Shown piece after piece: positions 11,505-22,170 of a stretch of 64,000 bases of DNA. The notes under the pieces were generated by a model that saw only the letters and a program-made list of their open reading frames with translations, was not told where the DNA came from and did not search any database. The DNA is from Pseudomonas vranovensis DSM 16006 (GTDB lineage Bacteria; Pseudomonadota; Gammaproteobacteria; Pseudomonadales; Pseudomonadaceae). Positions within the stretch are counted from its first letter, which is position 1. Every line of letters starts with the position of its first letter. The translations under genes were made by a program, and so were the position numbers. The stretch is from positions 62,001 to 126,000 of the forward strand of contig NZ_AUED01000001.1 of assembly GCF_000425805.1 (NCBI RefSeq), given 5' to 3'.

Positions 11505-11990
11505 ATGCCAAAAATTACGCTGGACGCTTTTGACCGCAAGATTCTCGACGCCCTGCAGCGCAATGCTCGCCTGAGCAATGTGGAGCTTGCCGAAATGATC
11601 GGCCTGTCGCCGTCACCCTGCCTGCGTCGGGTCCGACTGCTGGAGGAAGCGGGGATGATCAAGGGCTATGCGGCCCAGCTGGACCGCAACGAAGTCGGCC
11701 TGGGCCTGACAGTGTTCGTCGGGGTCAAGGTCGAGCGCCATCACGAACCGGCCGCCCAGGCCTTTCAGAACGCGGTACTGGCTTTGCCCGAAGTGATTGC
11801 CGCGCACCTGGTGTCGGGTGAGTCGGATTTCCTGCTCCAGGTGGTGGTGCCGGACCTGCGCCGCTACGAACGCTTTCTGATCGACACCCTGCTCAAACTG
11901 CCGGGCGTCAGCGATATTCGCAGCAATTTCGCCATCCAGACGGTCAAGCCCCATGGGCCACTACCGTTGGGCCATCTGGCTGCACATTGA
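11505..11990 (+). CDS. Lrp/AsnC-family transcriptional regulator
   Basis: 161-residue regulator. The N-terminal helix-turn-helix reads NARLSNVELAEMIGLSPSP (about 21-39), and a C-terminal RAM/ACT-like effector domain contains VSGESDFLLQVVVPD (about 105-119). It probably binds an amino acid and controls the divergent LysE-type exporter gene. A hairpin at 12123-12152 lies between its stop and the convergent ABC-F gene. Confidence 0.92.
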   Translation: MPKITLDAFDRKILDALQRNARLSNVELAEMIGLSPSPCLRRVRLLEEAGMIKGYAAQLDRNEVGLGLTVFVGVKVERHHEPAAQAFQNAVLALPEVIAAHLVSGESDFLLQVVVPDLRRYERFLIDTLLKLPGVSDIRSNFAIQTVKPHGPLPLGHLAAH

Positions 11991-12122
11991 GCTGGACAGA
12001 CTACTCAGTCAGGCGCACCATGAATTCAACGAAGCTTTGCCCGCTGACCTCGATACGTACCACGACCGCCGCCAATCGCGGGGCAGGTACGATAGTTTGA
12101 ACACCAGGCAGCAGGGTAAACC

Positions 12123-12152
12123 AAGGCCCCGTCCAGCAATGGACGGGGCCTT
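12123..12152. terminator. Bidirectional intrinsic terminator
   Basis: Perfect 12-base inverted repeat AAGGCCCCGTCC / GGACGGGGCCTT with a six-base loop. It sits between the convergent Lrp-type and ABC-F genes, with T-rich sequence on both sides. It would end transcripts from either direction. Confidence 0.8.
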
Positions 12153-12158
12153 GTCGTT

Positions 12159-13748
<1,590 letters not shown>

Positions 13749-13905
13749 ACGACACTCCACGAAATGCCAGCAACGTCCCCGGTAAAGGGGGATGAAGACG
13801 GGCCGTCGAACAGACGGCGGCATTAATGGCGCATCGGACTACACCTCGGTGCGAGCGGTTCAGGTACGCAGCTTAGTGCGCGGTGCCTGGCAGGTAAAGC
13901 ACCGT

Positions 13906-14271
13906 TCAGTCCTCGATCTGCTGACAGAAACGCAGGCGATTGCCGAACGGGTCGGCGATTTCCATTTGCAGGCCCCAGCCGACGTGCTGGGCTTCGGGGC
14001 GCGAATAGCCGTATTGCTTGGCAATCAGCTCGCGCTGCAGGGCCTGGATATCCTCGACGCGTGCAAACACGGTAGAGCCAGGCGTGCTGTCGCCGTGGTG
14101 CTCGCTCAGGTGCAGGATGAGCCCGTCGCGATGGACCTGGACATAGAGCGGCAGGGCGGGTTCGAAACGGTGTTCCCAGTCGAGGGTGAAGCCGAGAAAG
14201 TCCAAATAGAATTCCTTGGCTTTTTCCACCGAAAAGATGCGCAGAACCGGGATGGCGGGGGCGAGGTGCAT
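13906..14271 (-). CDS. VOC-superfamily (glyoxalase/bleomycin-resistance fold) protein
   Basis: 121-residue single-domain protein with paired beta-alpha-beta-beta-beta modules. AIPVLRIFSVEKAKEFYLDFLGF is the module start, seen at residues 6-28. LHLSEHHGD and MEIADPFGNRLRFCQ lie where metal ligands and the closing strand usually occur. The family includes lyases, dioxygenases and drug-binding proteins; nothing here picks one. It is the glyoxalase-superfamily type often labelled bleomycin-resistance-like. Single gene. Confidence 0.85.
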   Translation of the reverse strand: MHLAPAIPVLRIFSVEKAKEFYLDFLGFTLDWEHRFEPALPLYVQVHRDGLILHLSEHHGDSTPGSTVFARVEDIQALQRELIAKQYGYSRPEAQHVGWGLQMEIADPFGNRLRFCQQIED

Positions 14272-14462
14272 TGAGAGGGCTCATCGAGTTGGGGTGAAGG
14301 CAGGATGATAGCAGGCACTTGGTAGCCGCTACCGCCTGGCAACTCTGCGACCGCTTTGCGGCCGATCGCAGCCTGGCGGCAGCGGCTACGCGTGCAGGGG
14401 CTTGACCTGAAGTTAAGTCGAGGTTCGACACTGCAGGCTCTTTCCACACAGGAGCCTCCCTC

Positions 14463-14866
14463 ATGCCCAGCACCTTTCGCCTGTCCAACCCTCGGGGCCT
14501 CTACGACCCCAGCGCCAACGCCTATTCCCACGTCGCCGAGGTAAGCCCCGGGGCGATGCTGCTGTATATCGCCGGGCAGGGGGGGAGGACGTCGAGGGGC
14601 GGCTTTCAGCCAACTTTGCCGACCAGGCCCGCCAGGCTCTGGCCAACCTGCAGACGGCGTTGCAGTCGCGCGGCGCGGGGCTTGAGGATGTGTTCAAGCT
14701 GACGCTGCTGATCGTCGATCACTCGGCTGAAAAACTGCGTCAGTGGGTCGCTGAGTCCGACCGCGCCTGGGGCCCGCACATGAAGCCCACCTGCACGTTG
14801 ATCCCGGTGCCAAGGCTCGCGCTGGGAGGCATGCAGGTGGAGATCGAGGCAGTGGCGGCGCGTTAG
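14463..14866 (+). pseudogene. RidA-family gene broken by a frameshift in a G-run
   Basis: RidA/YjgF-type enamine deaminases protect PLP enzymes from reactive enamines. The first part encodes MPSTFRLSNPRGLYDPS to YIAGQGG in one frame and the rest, from LSANFADQARQ to MQVEIEAVAAR, in the next. The break is at a run of seven G at 14579-14585; eight G would restore one 134-residue protein with the expected Arg-containing C-terminal half. It is either a real one-base deletion or a homopolymer sequencing error. Its 3' end overlaps the convergent oprB by four bases. Confidence 0.85.
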
Positions 14867-16116
14867 AACGTGGCCTTGACCTGCAAGCCCAGTACCAGGG
14901 CGTTGTCGATCTGCTCGCCCGAGAACGCCCCCGGCTCGATGATGTATTGCACATCCGGGCGCAAGGTCAGCCAGGGCGTGGCCTGGTAGCCGTAGCTCAG
15001 TTCAATCAGCTGTTCGGCGCTGTCCAGGTGGGGGAACGCCTCGCCGTTGGCCAGCGCGGCGTCCTGTTGCACGTCACGGCTGCGGGGGTTGGGCACGGCA
15101 CGGCCATAGCCCAGGGCAACGGTATCGCGGGGGCGGCCTGCAAACGGCTTGTACAGCACCAGGCCTGTGCCATACCAGGTCTTGAAGGGCGACGCCGCCG
15201 CACTCGCGGCCGAGTACTGGCCGAACACGTGCAGGCTGCGGCCCGTTGAAGCTTGGGAGTTCCAGACGGCCTGATCGATCAGCAGGTAATGACCGCCCCG
15301 ACCGGCCACTTCATCGTCGCTGCCAATACGCTTGGCATCGGAGCTGTCGTAGTAGTAACCCAGCTTGTATTCCCCAGGCAGGTCACCCGCGAGTTTGTAC
15401 ACCAGCTCGAGCGGCACCACGGTGCCGGTGGTGTGCTTGGGGCCCACGTGCCAGGCACGGCTGGCGTTGCCGTTGCTTTCGGGGTCGACATTGAATGCCG
15501 CCACGCGTAGCTGCCAGGCCGGCGACAGGTCGTATTTGACCCGTACCCCCAAGTGGGCGTTGGGGTAGTTGGTCCAGCCGCTACCGCCCGACATGTTCAG
15601 CGGATGCCCGCAGAAACCGGCGTTCATGAAGTTGCACAGGATGCCGCTGTCCAGCCCGCCCAGGTCGTTGCCCATGGCCATGTAGCCAAGCTTGACGTTC
15701 AGGGCCGGGGTGAACAGCGTGCGCTCGTAGCTCAGTTCGGTCAGGCGGGTGTAGAGGCCGCCGTAGTTTTCCTGGATCGGCAGGCGGTTGCCCACCAGGT
15801 CTTCGGAGGCGCTGTTGCCACGACGGTCGTTGAGGGTCAGTTGGACCTTGCCGCCATCGTCCACGGCGTACAGTTTTTCCAGGTCGAACTGCACGCCGAG
15901 CTTGATGTTCTGCGAGTAGCGCGCCGAGCGGTGCAGGCCGCCGTTGGCGTTATAGGCGGTCTCGCCGCTGTAGTCGCCGGTGAATTTGATGCCTTGTTCG
16001 TCCAACTGGTGGCGAAGGCCGCCCCAGTCACCGGTGAGGGTGGCGTCCTGGGCCAGGGTAGTGGTGCTGACAAGGGTGGTGAGCAGGCAGGAGGTAATGC
16101 GCAAAGCGGAAAGCAT
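14863..16116 (-). CDS. oprB: Carbohydrate-selective outer-membrane porin OprB
   Basis: Trimeric-type outer-membrane channel for glucose and other sugars. The ATG at 16116 has AGGAACACC upstream and starts a signal peptide (MLSALRITSCLLTTLVSTTT) with likely cleavage after LAQ. The mature protein opens with LTGDWGGLRHQLDEQGI, the family hallmark, and ends in Phe as beta-barrels do. It is 417 residues long. It lies 85 bases downstream of gcd on the same strand with a REP palindrome between, linking sugar entry to periplasmic oxidation. Confidence 0.94.
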   Translation of the reverse strand: MLSALRITSCLLTTLVSTTTLAQDATLTGDWGGLRHQLDEQGIKFTGDYSGETAYNANGGLHRSARYSQNIKLGVQFDLEKLYAVDDGGKVQLTLNDRRGNSASEDLVGNRLPIQENYGGLYTRLTELSYERTLFTPALNVKLGYMAMGNDLGGLDSGILCNFMNAGFCGHPLNMSGGSGWTNYPNAHLGVRVKYDLSPAWQLRVAAFNVDPESNGNASRAWHVGPKHTTGTVVPLELVYKLAGDLPGEYKLGYYYDSSDAKRIGSDDEVAGRGGHYLLIDQAVWNSQASTGRSLHVFGQYSAASAAASPFKTWYGTGLVLYKPFAGRPRDTVALGYGRAVPNPRSRDVQQDAALANGEAFPHLDSAEQLIELSYGYQATPWLTLRPDVQYIIEPGAFSGEQIDNALVLGLQVKATF

Positions 16117-16150
16117 TGAGGGGTGTTCCTGAATCTTTGAGGCGATCGTG

Positions 16151-16185
16151 GGGCAAGCCCGCTCCTGCAAGGAGCGGGCTTGCCC
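16151..16185. repeat. REP palindrome between gcd and oprB
   Basis: Perfect 15-base inverted repeat GGGCAAGCCCGCTCC / GGAGCGGGCTTGCCC with a five-base loop, in the gcd-oprB gap. As an RNA hairpin it could protect the gcd mRNA 3' end and lower read-through into oprB. Confidence 0.85.
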
Positions 16186-16201
16186 GCAAAAAAGGGTTGA
16201 A

Positions 16202-18619
16202 TCAAGGCAACGCGTAAGCCATCACATAGTCACCACGATCGGTGGACTGACGCGCGCCACCGGCCGTAATCACGATGTACTGCTTGCCGGTCTTGGGCGA
16301 CACGTAGGTCATCGGTCCACCCTGGCTGCCCACGGGCAGGCGAGCTTTCCAGACTTCTTCACCATTACCGCTGTTGAAGGCGCGCAGGTAGAAGTCCTGG
16401 GTGCCGGCAATGAACACCAGGCCACCTTGGGTCGACAGGGTGCCGCCCAGCGTCGGCAGGCCGATGTTGATCGGCAGGTGCATGCGGATGCCCAGGGGAC
16501 CGGTGTCTTCGACGGTGCCCACCGGTACTTGCCAGGCGATTTTCTGGGTCTTCATGTCGATGGCGGTGAGGGTGCCGAAAGGCGGTGCCTGGCATGGAAT
16601 GCCGGCCACCGACAGGAAGCGGTTCTTGTTCACCGCGTACGGCGTGCCCTTGAGCGGTACCGCGCCCATGCCGGTGTTCAGCGCTTCACCACCGGAGGCG
16701 GCCTGGCCCTTGTTCTGCGACGGGATCATCTGAATCCACAAGCCCAGGCGCATATCGTTGACGAAGATAAAACCATGCACCGGGTCGGTAGACAGGCTGC
16801 CCCAGTTCATGCCACCCAAGGAGCCGGGGAAGCTCAGCGACAGGTCGGTGCCGGGCGCTGTGTACAGGCCGTCGTAGCGCATTTTCTTGAAGTCGATGCG
16901 GCACAGCAGTTGGTCAAACGGCGTTGCACCCCACATGTCTGCTTCGGTCAGTTGCTGGGCACCGATCTGCGGCATGCCTACCGACTTGGGCTGGGTCGGC
17001 GAGTAGGGTTCGTTGGGAATGTTACCCGCCTTGACCGGTACTTCATCGACCTGGGTCAACGGCTTGCCCGTGGCACGGTCGAGCACGAAGATCTGCCCGG
17101 CCTTGGTGCCGATCACTACTGCAGGCACCGACTGGCCATCGGCCTTGGTGAAGTCGATCAGGCTGGGTTGCATCGGCAGGTCGAAGTCCCAGAGGTCGTT
17201 GTGCACGGTCTGGTACACCCACTTTTCAGCACCGGTGCTGGCATCCAGGGCCAGCACCGAAGCGCCGTACTTGTGGTTCAGCGCGGTGCGCTCCACGCCA
17301 TAGATGTCGGTGGACGAGCTGCCCATGGGCAGGAACAGGGTGTTCATGGCCGGGTCGTAGGACATCGGCGCCCAGCTGTTGGGCGTGCTGCGCACGTAGG
17401 TGGCGTCGCCTGTCGGGGCGTTGCGGTCTTCGGGGTTGCCTGGGTCGAAGGCCCAGCGCATCTGCCCGCTGATCACGTCAAAACCACGGATCACGCCACC
17501 GGGCATGTCGGTCTGCACGTTGTCGGCAATGCGCCCGCCGACCACCACGGTGGTGCCGGCCATCAGCGGCGCCGACGACAGTTGGTAGTAGCTGTCGGGC
17601 ACATTGCCAAGGCCGGCCTTGAGGTCAACCTGGCCGTTGTTGCCAAAGCCCTGGCAGAACGCGCCGGTATCGGCATCCACCGCGATCAGGCGGGCGTCGA
17701 TGGTGTTGGTCAGGAGGCGGCGCTGGCAGTTGGCACCCGCCGGTACGCTGGCGGCGATGATCGCCGAGCTGTCAGGCTGGGTCGGTTGGGCGACGGGGGC
17801 CGTGGCATCGAAGTAAGCCATGCCGCGGCAACGCTGCCACACGGCCGACTTGGCATTGATTTCATTCTTCCACAGCTCTTTGCCGGTATCGGCATCGAGA
17901 GCGATCAGGTTGTTGTGCGGGGTGCAGATGAACACCTTGTTACCGACCTGCAGCGGGGTCAACTGGTCTTCGGCACCGTTGCCGTCGCTGAGGGCCACGT
18001 CACCGGTGTGGTAGGTCCAGGCCACTTGCAGTTTGCTGACGGTGTCACGATTGATCTGGTCCAGCGCTGCGAAGCGGCTGCCACCCTCGGTGTTGCCGTA
18101 GTGGGCCCAGTCTTTTTGCGCCGTGGCAGGGTCTACCGGGGTGATGCCCGGGCCGGTGCCGGTCGGCGCGACGCTGGGGTGAGCGACGAACATATTGATC
18201 ACCGCAATGACCAGCGCAACGGCCAGCACGCCGGCTACGCCATAGGCGCCACGGCCCGGCGTGGCGCCGTTGGCACGGGCCAGCAGCGGATAGACCAGCG
18301 TGACGACAAAACCAATCGCGCCAAACATGAACAGGCGCGAGAACAGCGGCCAGAACTGCAGCCCCACATCGGCCAGGGCCCAGATCGCGGTGGCCACCAG
18401 GAAGGCGGCGAACCACCAGGCACCGGCAGGCTTGCGGCGGGCAATCAGCAGGCCGGAAACCGCCATCGCCAGACCGCCGAGCAAGAAGTACCAGGAACCA
18501 CCCAGGCCGGCCAGCTTTACACCGCCAGCGGCCAGTGCAAGGCCGAGCAGAGCGATGATCACGCCCAGGCCAACCAGGATGAATGAGGAGGCGCCAGCGG
18601 CGCGCGGTGCGTGCTTCAT
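16202..18619 (-). CDS. gcd: Membrane-bound PQQ-dependent glucose dehydrogenase
   Basis: Oxidises glucose to gluconolactone in the periplasm and passes electrons to ubiquinone. The 805 residues start with five membrane helices (about 10-140). An eight-bladed PQQ propeller follows, with WAHYGNTEGGSRFAALDQI as its first strand, WQRCRGMAYFD, SVPAGANCQRRLLTNTIDAR and a C-terminal GGQYIVI-like segment (GKQYIVITAGGARQS). Length and layout match Gcd of the glucose/quinate/shikimate group; with oprB next door glucose is the best substrate guess. A TATAAT-type promoter lies upstream. Confidence 0.95.
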   Translation of the reverse strand: MKHAPRAAGASSFILVGLGVIIALLGLALAAGGVKLAGLGGSWYFLLGGLAMAVSGLLIARRKPAGAWWFAAFLVATAIWALADVGLQFWPLFSRLFMFGAIGFVVTLVYPLLARANGATPGRGAYGVAGVLAVALVIAVINMFVAHPSVAPTGTGPGITPVDPATAQKDWAHYGNTEGGSRFAALDQINRDTVSKLQVAWTYHTGDVALSDGNGAEDQLTPLQVGNKVFICTPHNNLIALDADTGKELWKNEINAKSAVWQRCRGMAYFDATAPVAQPTQPDSSAIIAASVPAGANCQRRLLTNTIDARLIAVDADTGAFCQGFGNNGQVDLKAGLGNVPDSYYQLSSAPLMAGTTVVVGGRIADNVQTDMPGGVIRGFDVISGQMRWAFDPGNPEDRNAPTGDATYVRSTPNSWAPMSYDPAMNTLFLPMGSSSTDIYGVERTALNHKYGASVLALDASTGAEKWVYQTVHNDLWDFDLPMQPSLIDFTKADGQSVPAVVIGTKAGQIFVLDRATGKPLTQVDEVPVKAGNIPNEPYSPTQPKSVGMPQIGAQQLTEADMWGATPFDQLLCRIDFKKMRYDGLYTAPGTDLSLSFPGSLGGMNWGSLSTDPVHGFIFVNDMRLGLWIQMIPSQNKGQAASGGEALNTGMGAVPLKGTPYAVNKNRFLSVAGIPCQAPPFGTLTAIDMKTQKIAWQVPVGTVEDTGPLGIRMHLPINIGLPTLGGTLSTQGGLVFIAGTQDFYLRAFNSGNGEEVWKARLPVGSQGGPMTYVSPKTGKQYIVITAGGARQSTDRGDYVMAYALP

Positions 18620-18650
18620 ATCGAAAAAAACTCGAAGGGGGGGTGGCCGA

Positions 18651-18678
18651 ATTATACCCTTAGCAAGCTAATTAACAA
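18651..18678 (-). promoter_or_regulatory. Predicted sigma70 promoter of gcd
   Basis: On the minus strand TTGTTA is followed after 16 bases by a perfect TATAAT (18651-18656), about 32 bases before the gcd start. The surrounding stretch is far more AT-rich than its neighbours. Confidence 0.65.
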
Positions 18679-18713
18679 GTTAGTACATAATTTGCCGGGG
18701 CTTGCGTGAAGGG

Positions 18714-19172
18714 TCACTCCACCAAAGAGACTAGCTGCGGCTCCAGCAATTCGGGCAGTACTTCAAGCAACGCCAGGGTCACCGGCAACTTGAACCGCCT
18801 GGGGCCGGCGCTGCCCGGATTGAGGTACAAGCGCCCGCCGCGCCATTCGATCAAAGGCTTGTGCGAGTGGCCGGTGATCACCAGCCGGATGCCGTCATCG
18901 AGCAGCGCTGGCACATCGGCAATGTCATGCACGAGCAGCACCTGCCAGCCGTTGAGCGTGAAACGCAGGTGGTCGGCAAGGCTGCCGGCCCAGGCCAGGT
19001 TCAGGTCATTGTTGCCGCGCACCACCTGCAAGGGCGCGATGGCCGCCAGTTGCTGGAGTATTTCCGGCTTGCCGATATCGCCGGCATGGATGATCCGCTC
19101 GCAACCGCTCAAGGCGTCCAGCGCTTCAGGGCGGAGCAGGCCGTGGGTGTCGGAGATCACGCCAACTTTCAT
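18714..19172 (-). CDS. YfcE/MJ0936-type metallophosphoesterase
   Basis: Small phosphodiesterase of 152 residues. The start MKVGVISDTHGL is preferred, since the longer frame adds eight residues not seen in the family. Metal ligands are in VISDTHG (Asp and His), IHAGDI, VRGNNDLN and ITGHSHKP, the complete calcineurin-like set. The family hydrolyses model phosphodiesters; the natural substrate is unclear. It lies downstream of, and close to, the LysR gene on the same strand. Confidence 0.9.
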   Translation of the reverse strand: MKVGVISDTHGLLRPEALDALSGCERIIHAGDIGKPEILQQLAAIAPLQVVRGNNDLNLAWAGSLADHLRFTLNGWQVLLVHDIADVPALLDDGIRLVITGHSHKPLIEWRGGRLYLNPGSAGPRRFKLPVTLALLEVLPELLEPQLVSLVE

Positions 19173-19192
19173 GCAGGGTTTCCGCGCCAGGG

Positions 19193-20071
19193 TCAAGTTG
19201 CCGGTAGTGTACCCGCGCCTTGCAGGTTGTCGTGCAACCAGCCACTGAAGCTTTGCGCCAAGGGGTCGTGTTCGCTGTCGCGATGGGTCAGCAAGGCCCA
19301 GTTCGGGCCGCGAATGGTCTGCTCCACCAAGGGTTGCAATAGCCCGTTTTCACGCGCCTGCTGGCTAAGCAGTTCGCTGACCAGGGCAACGCCCAGCCCC
19401 GAGATCGCGGCATCGAGCAACAGCCCTGGGTCGGAGAAATTCAACCCCTGGTCTTGCTGGCCGACATCGACGCCGGCTTCTACCGCCCAGTGGCTCCAGT
19501 CCATCTCCCGCTCGCCATGCAAGGTGGTGCGTTGCTCTCGAGGCAGCGCCATCACGCTGGGGTGACACGCCGGATAGAGGCGGTCGGCATGCAGCACTTT
19601 GAAGCTGCATTCGGCCTGGGCGCTGATGTCATCGCGCACTGCCAGGTCGATGGTCTGGCTGGCCATGTCGGGCACTTCGTCGGTGGTGAAGATCCACAAA
19701 TCCACCTCCGGGTGCTGGCGGCGAAAGTCACCCAGGCGCGGCAGCAGCCAGTGCCGGGCGAACGCCGGGGTGGTGTTGAGCACCAATTGATTGGGCTTCT
19801 GGTATTGCCCCAGGCGACGGATGCCCACGGCCAATTGCTGCAGCATTGCCTGGGTGGTGCTGAGCAGGTCGTGCCCGGCATCGGTCAGGCTGACACTGCG
19901 CCCGCTGCGGAAAAACAAGGGCTGTTCCAGGTAGGCCTCAAGGCTGCGGATCTGTTGGCTGATGGCCGATTGGGTCAGGTGCAGCTCTTCGGCCGCCTTG
20001 TGAAAGCTGCCCAATCGGGCGGCCGCTTCAAAGCCGCGAAGGCTGCTCAGTGGGGGCCAGTGCTTGAGCAT
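19193..20071 (-). CDS. LysR-family regulator next to the agmatine cluster
   Basis: 292-residue LysR regulator. The N-terminal winged helix reads LGSFHKAAEELHLTQSAISQ (about 20-39), as in GcvA-like members, and a substrate-binding-like effector domain follows from about residue 90. It is divergent from the agmatine deiminase gene across 132 bases, so it probably controls that cluster, with agmatine or N-carbamoylputrescine as likely signals. The pairing is inferred from position only. Confidence 0.9.
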   Translation of the reverse strand: MLKHWPPLSSLRGFEAAARLGSFHKAAEELHLTQSAISQQIRSLEAYLEQPLFFRSGRSVSLTDAGHDLLSTTQAMLQQLAVGIRRLGQYQKPNQLVLNTTPAFARHWLLPRLGDFRRQHPEVDLWIFTTDEVPDMASQTIDLAVRDDISAQAECSFKVLHADRLYPACHPSVMALPREQRTTLHGEREMDWSHWAVEAGVDVGQQDQGLNFSDPGLLLDAAISGLGVALVSELLSQQARENGLLQPLVEQTIRGPNWALLTHRDSEHDPLAQSFSGWLHDNLQGAGTLPAT

Positions 20072-20203
20072 TGATAAGGTTTCCTAATCAGTTTTCTGCA
20101 AAATCCATCGTTTGTTTGCCCGTTTTTACAGCCTTAGCATGCATGCCAAGACCGCCAAGGCAGTTTTCATTGAACACAATGGCTTAACTCAAGGGTATTT
20201 GTC

Positions 20204-21256
20204 ATGCAACAGAGCGACGTGCGTAACGAAGGGTGGTGGATGCCGGCAGAGTGGGTCCGGCACGCGGCAACCTGGATGGTATGGCCCCACAACCAGGCGC
20301 TGTGGGAGTCGGGCTGGGGCGTGACCCTGGCGCAAGTGCAGGAAGACTTTGCCCGCGTGGCCAACGCCATCGCCCGCTTCGAGCCGGTCAAGCTGGTGGT
20401 CGACCCTGCTGCGGTGGCCAGTGCCAAGGCCCTGTGCGGGCCAAACATCGAGTTGATCGCGCTGGCAGTGAACGACAGCTGGTGCCGGGATTCGGGCCCA
20501 AGCTTTGTGTGCCACCCACAGCAGGGTGTGGCGGGCGTTAGTTGGCGCTTCAATGCCTGGGGCGGCAAATCGGCCCATGACCTGGACGAAGGCCTGGCCC
20601 GCCGCGTACTCAATGGCCTGGGCCTGCCGTGCTTCGGCACGCCCTTGAGCAACGAAGGCGGCGCCATACATGTCGACGGCGAAGGCACGCTGATCACCAC
20701 CGAGTCGGTGTTGCTCAACCCCAATCGCAATCCGGGCATGAGCAAGGCCGAAATGGAGCGTATCTTCAACCGCTTGCTGGGCATCAAGAAAACCATCTGG
20801 CTGCCGGGCGATCCCGACTACGTGACCGGCGACATGACCGATGGCCATGTCGATGGCGTGTGTGCCTTCGCTCGCCCCGGCGTGTTGCTGGTGGACGCCA
20901 CCCATGACCAGGGTTCGGCATACGCCGAGGTGGTACGGGAAAACCGTCGTGCGCTGGAGCTGGCCACCGATGCCCAGGGCCGCCCCTTCGAGCTGATCGA
21001 ACTGTTTGAGGCCAGCGAAGCGGTAGACACCGACGCCGAAGTGTTCTGCGCCTCCTACACCAACTTCTACATTGCCAACCACGCGATCATCATGCCGGCC
21101 TACGGCATCGATGCCGACCACGTGGCGGCGCAGGTATTGGCCCAGGCGTTTCCGGGGCGCGAAGTGGTACCGGTGCGCATCAACCACCTGGCCCATGGCG
21201 GTGGCGGGGTGCACTGCATCACCCAGCAGCAGCCGGCCTGGCCGGTGGAGGGTTGA
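20204..21256 (+). CDS. aguA: Agmatine deiminase (cytoplasmic)
   Basis: Converts agmatine to N-carbamoylputrescine and ammonia. The 350 residues have no signal peptide. The guanidine-modifying-enzyme active site is visible: WCRDSGPSF (about 87-95), NEGGAIHVDGEG (about 151), DGHVDG (about 212) with the catalytic His, and GGGGVHCIT near the C-terminus with the nucleophilic Cys. First gene of a cluster with the amidase five bases downstream, a binding protein and an exported paralogue. Confidence 0.95.
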   Translation: MQQSDVRNEGWWMPAEWVRHAATWMVWPHNQALWESGWGVTLAQVQEDFARVANAIARFEPVKLVVDPAAVASAKALCGPNIELIALAVNDSWCRDSGPSFVCHPQQGVAGVSWRFNAWGGKSAHDLDEGLARRVLNGLGLPCFGTPLSNEGGAIHVDGEGTLITTESVLLNPNRNPGMSKAEMERIFNRLLGIKKTIWLPGDPDYVTGDMTDGHVDGVCAFARPGVLLVDATHDQGSAYAEVVRENRRALELATDAQGRPFELIELFEASEAVDTDAEVFCASYTNFYIANHAIIMPAYGIDADHVAAQVLAQAFPGREVVPVRINHLAHGGGGVHCITQQQPAWPVEG

Positions 21257-21260
21257 TGCC

Positions 21261-22169
21261 ATGAGCCTGCTGACCGTCGCCACCACCCAGATGCCTTGCA
21301 CCTGGAACCTTGAACACAACCTCGACCACGCCGAGCAGCTGGTGCGAGAGGCCGCAGCCAAGGGCGCCCGGCTGGTCCTGCTGCAAGAGCTGTTTGCCAC
21401 GCCGTACTTCTGCATCGAGCAAAGCCACAAGCACCTGGCGCTGGCCGAGGAGTACCGCGACAGCAAGGTACTCAAGCGTTTCGCCGCACTGGCACGGGAA
21501 CTGGAAGTGGTGCTGCCGTTGAGCTGGTTCGAGCGGGCCGGCAACGCCTGGTTCAATTCCCTGAGCGTGGCCGATGCCGATGGGCAGTTGCTCGGTGTGT
21601 ACCGCAAGACCCACATCCCCAACGCCATCGGCTACCAGGAGAAGGAGTACTTCAGTCCCGGCGATACCGGCTTCAGGGTCTGGGACACCGCTGCCGGGCG
21701 CATTGGCGTGGGCATCTGCTGGGACCAGTGGTTTCCCGAGACCGCCCGCTGCCTGGCATTGATGGGCGCCGAAATCCTGCTGTTTCCCACCGCCATCGGC
21801 TCGGAGCCTGGCTGTGCTGGATTGGATTCTCGTGATCACTGGCAGATGGCGATGCGCGGTCATGCCGCCGCCAACATCCTGCCGGTGGTGGCGGCCAACC
21901 GTGTCGGCCGGGAAGTGGCGACCACCGATGCGCACTTGCAGATGGACTTCTATGGCTCCTCCTTCATCTGCGACCACAAGGGCAAGTTGTTGGCAGAGGC
22001 CGACCGCAGCAGTACCGGTGTGATGCTGAGCAGTCTGGACCTGGCAGCGATGGCCGAAGAGCGCCTGAGCTGGGGCATTTACCGCGACCGCCGGCCGGAA
22101 ATGTACGGACCGCTGTTGAGCCAGGACGGCCGTCACCTCAATGCTCGCTGGAACGCCCAAGGAGTCTGA
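21261..22169 (+). CDS. aguB: N-carbamoylputrescine amidase
   Basis: Nitrilase-superfamily enzyme that hydrolyses N-carbamoylputrescine to putrescine, CO2 and ammonia. The ATG at 21261 follows the aguA stop by four bases and gives 302 residues. The catalytic Glu is in LLQELF (about 44), the Lys in YRKTHIP (about 117) and the Cys in GVGICWDQWFPE (about 152). SRDHWQMAMRGHAAAN matches the family's later conserved block. Co-transcribed with the deiminase. Confidence 0.95.
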   Translation: MSLLTVATTQMPCTWNLEHNLDHAEQLVREAAAKGARLVLLQELFATPYFCIEQSHKHLALAEEYRDSKVLKRFAALARELEVVLPLSWFERAGNAWFNSLSVADADGQLLGVYRKTHIPNAIGYQEKEYFSPGDTGFRVWDTAAGRIGVGICWDQWFPETARCLALMGAEILLFPTAIGSEPGCAGLDSRDHWQMAMRGHAAANILPVVAANRVGREVATTDAHLQMDFYGSSFICDHKGKLLAEADRSSTGVMLSSLDLAAMAEERLSWGIYRDRRPEMYGPLLSQDGRHLNARWNAQGV

Positions 22170-22170
22170 T

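Noticed and set aside
16148..18586. An 812-codon plus-strand frame across gcd
   Set aside because: Antisense shadow of the certain gcd gene with its own promoter; the translated sequence is low-complexity His/Gly/Val-rich and resembles no protein.
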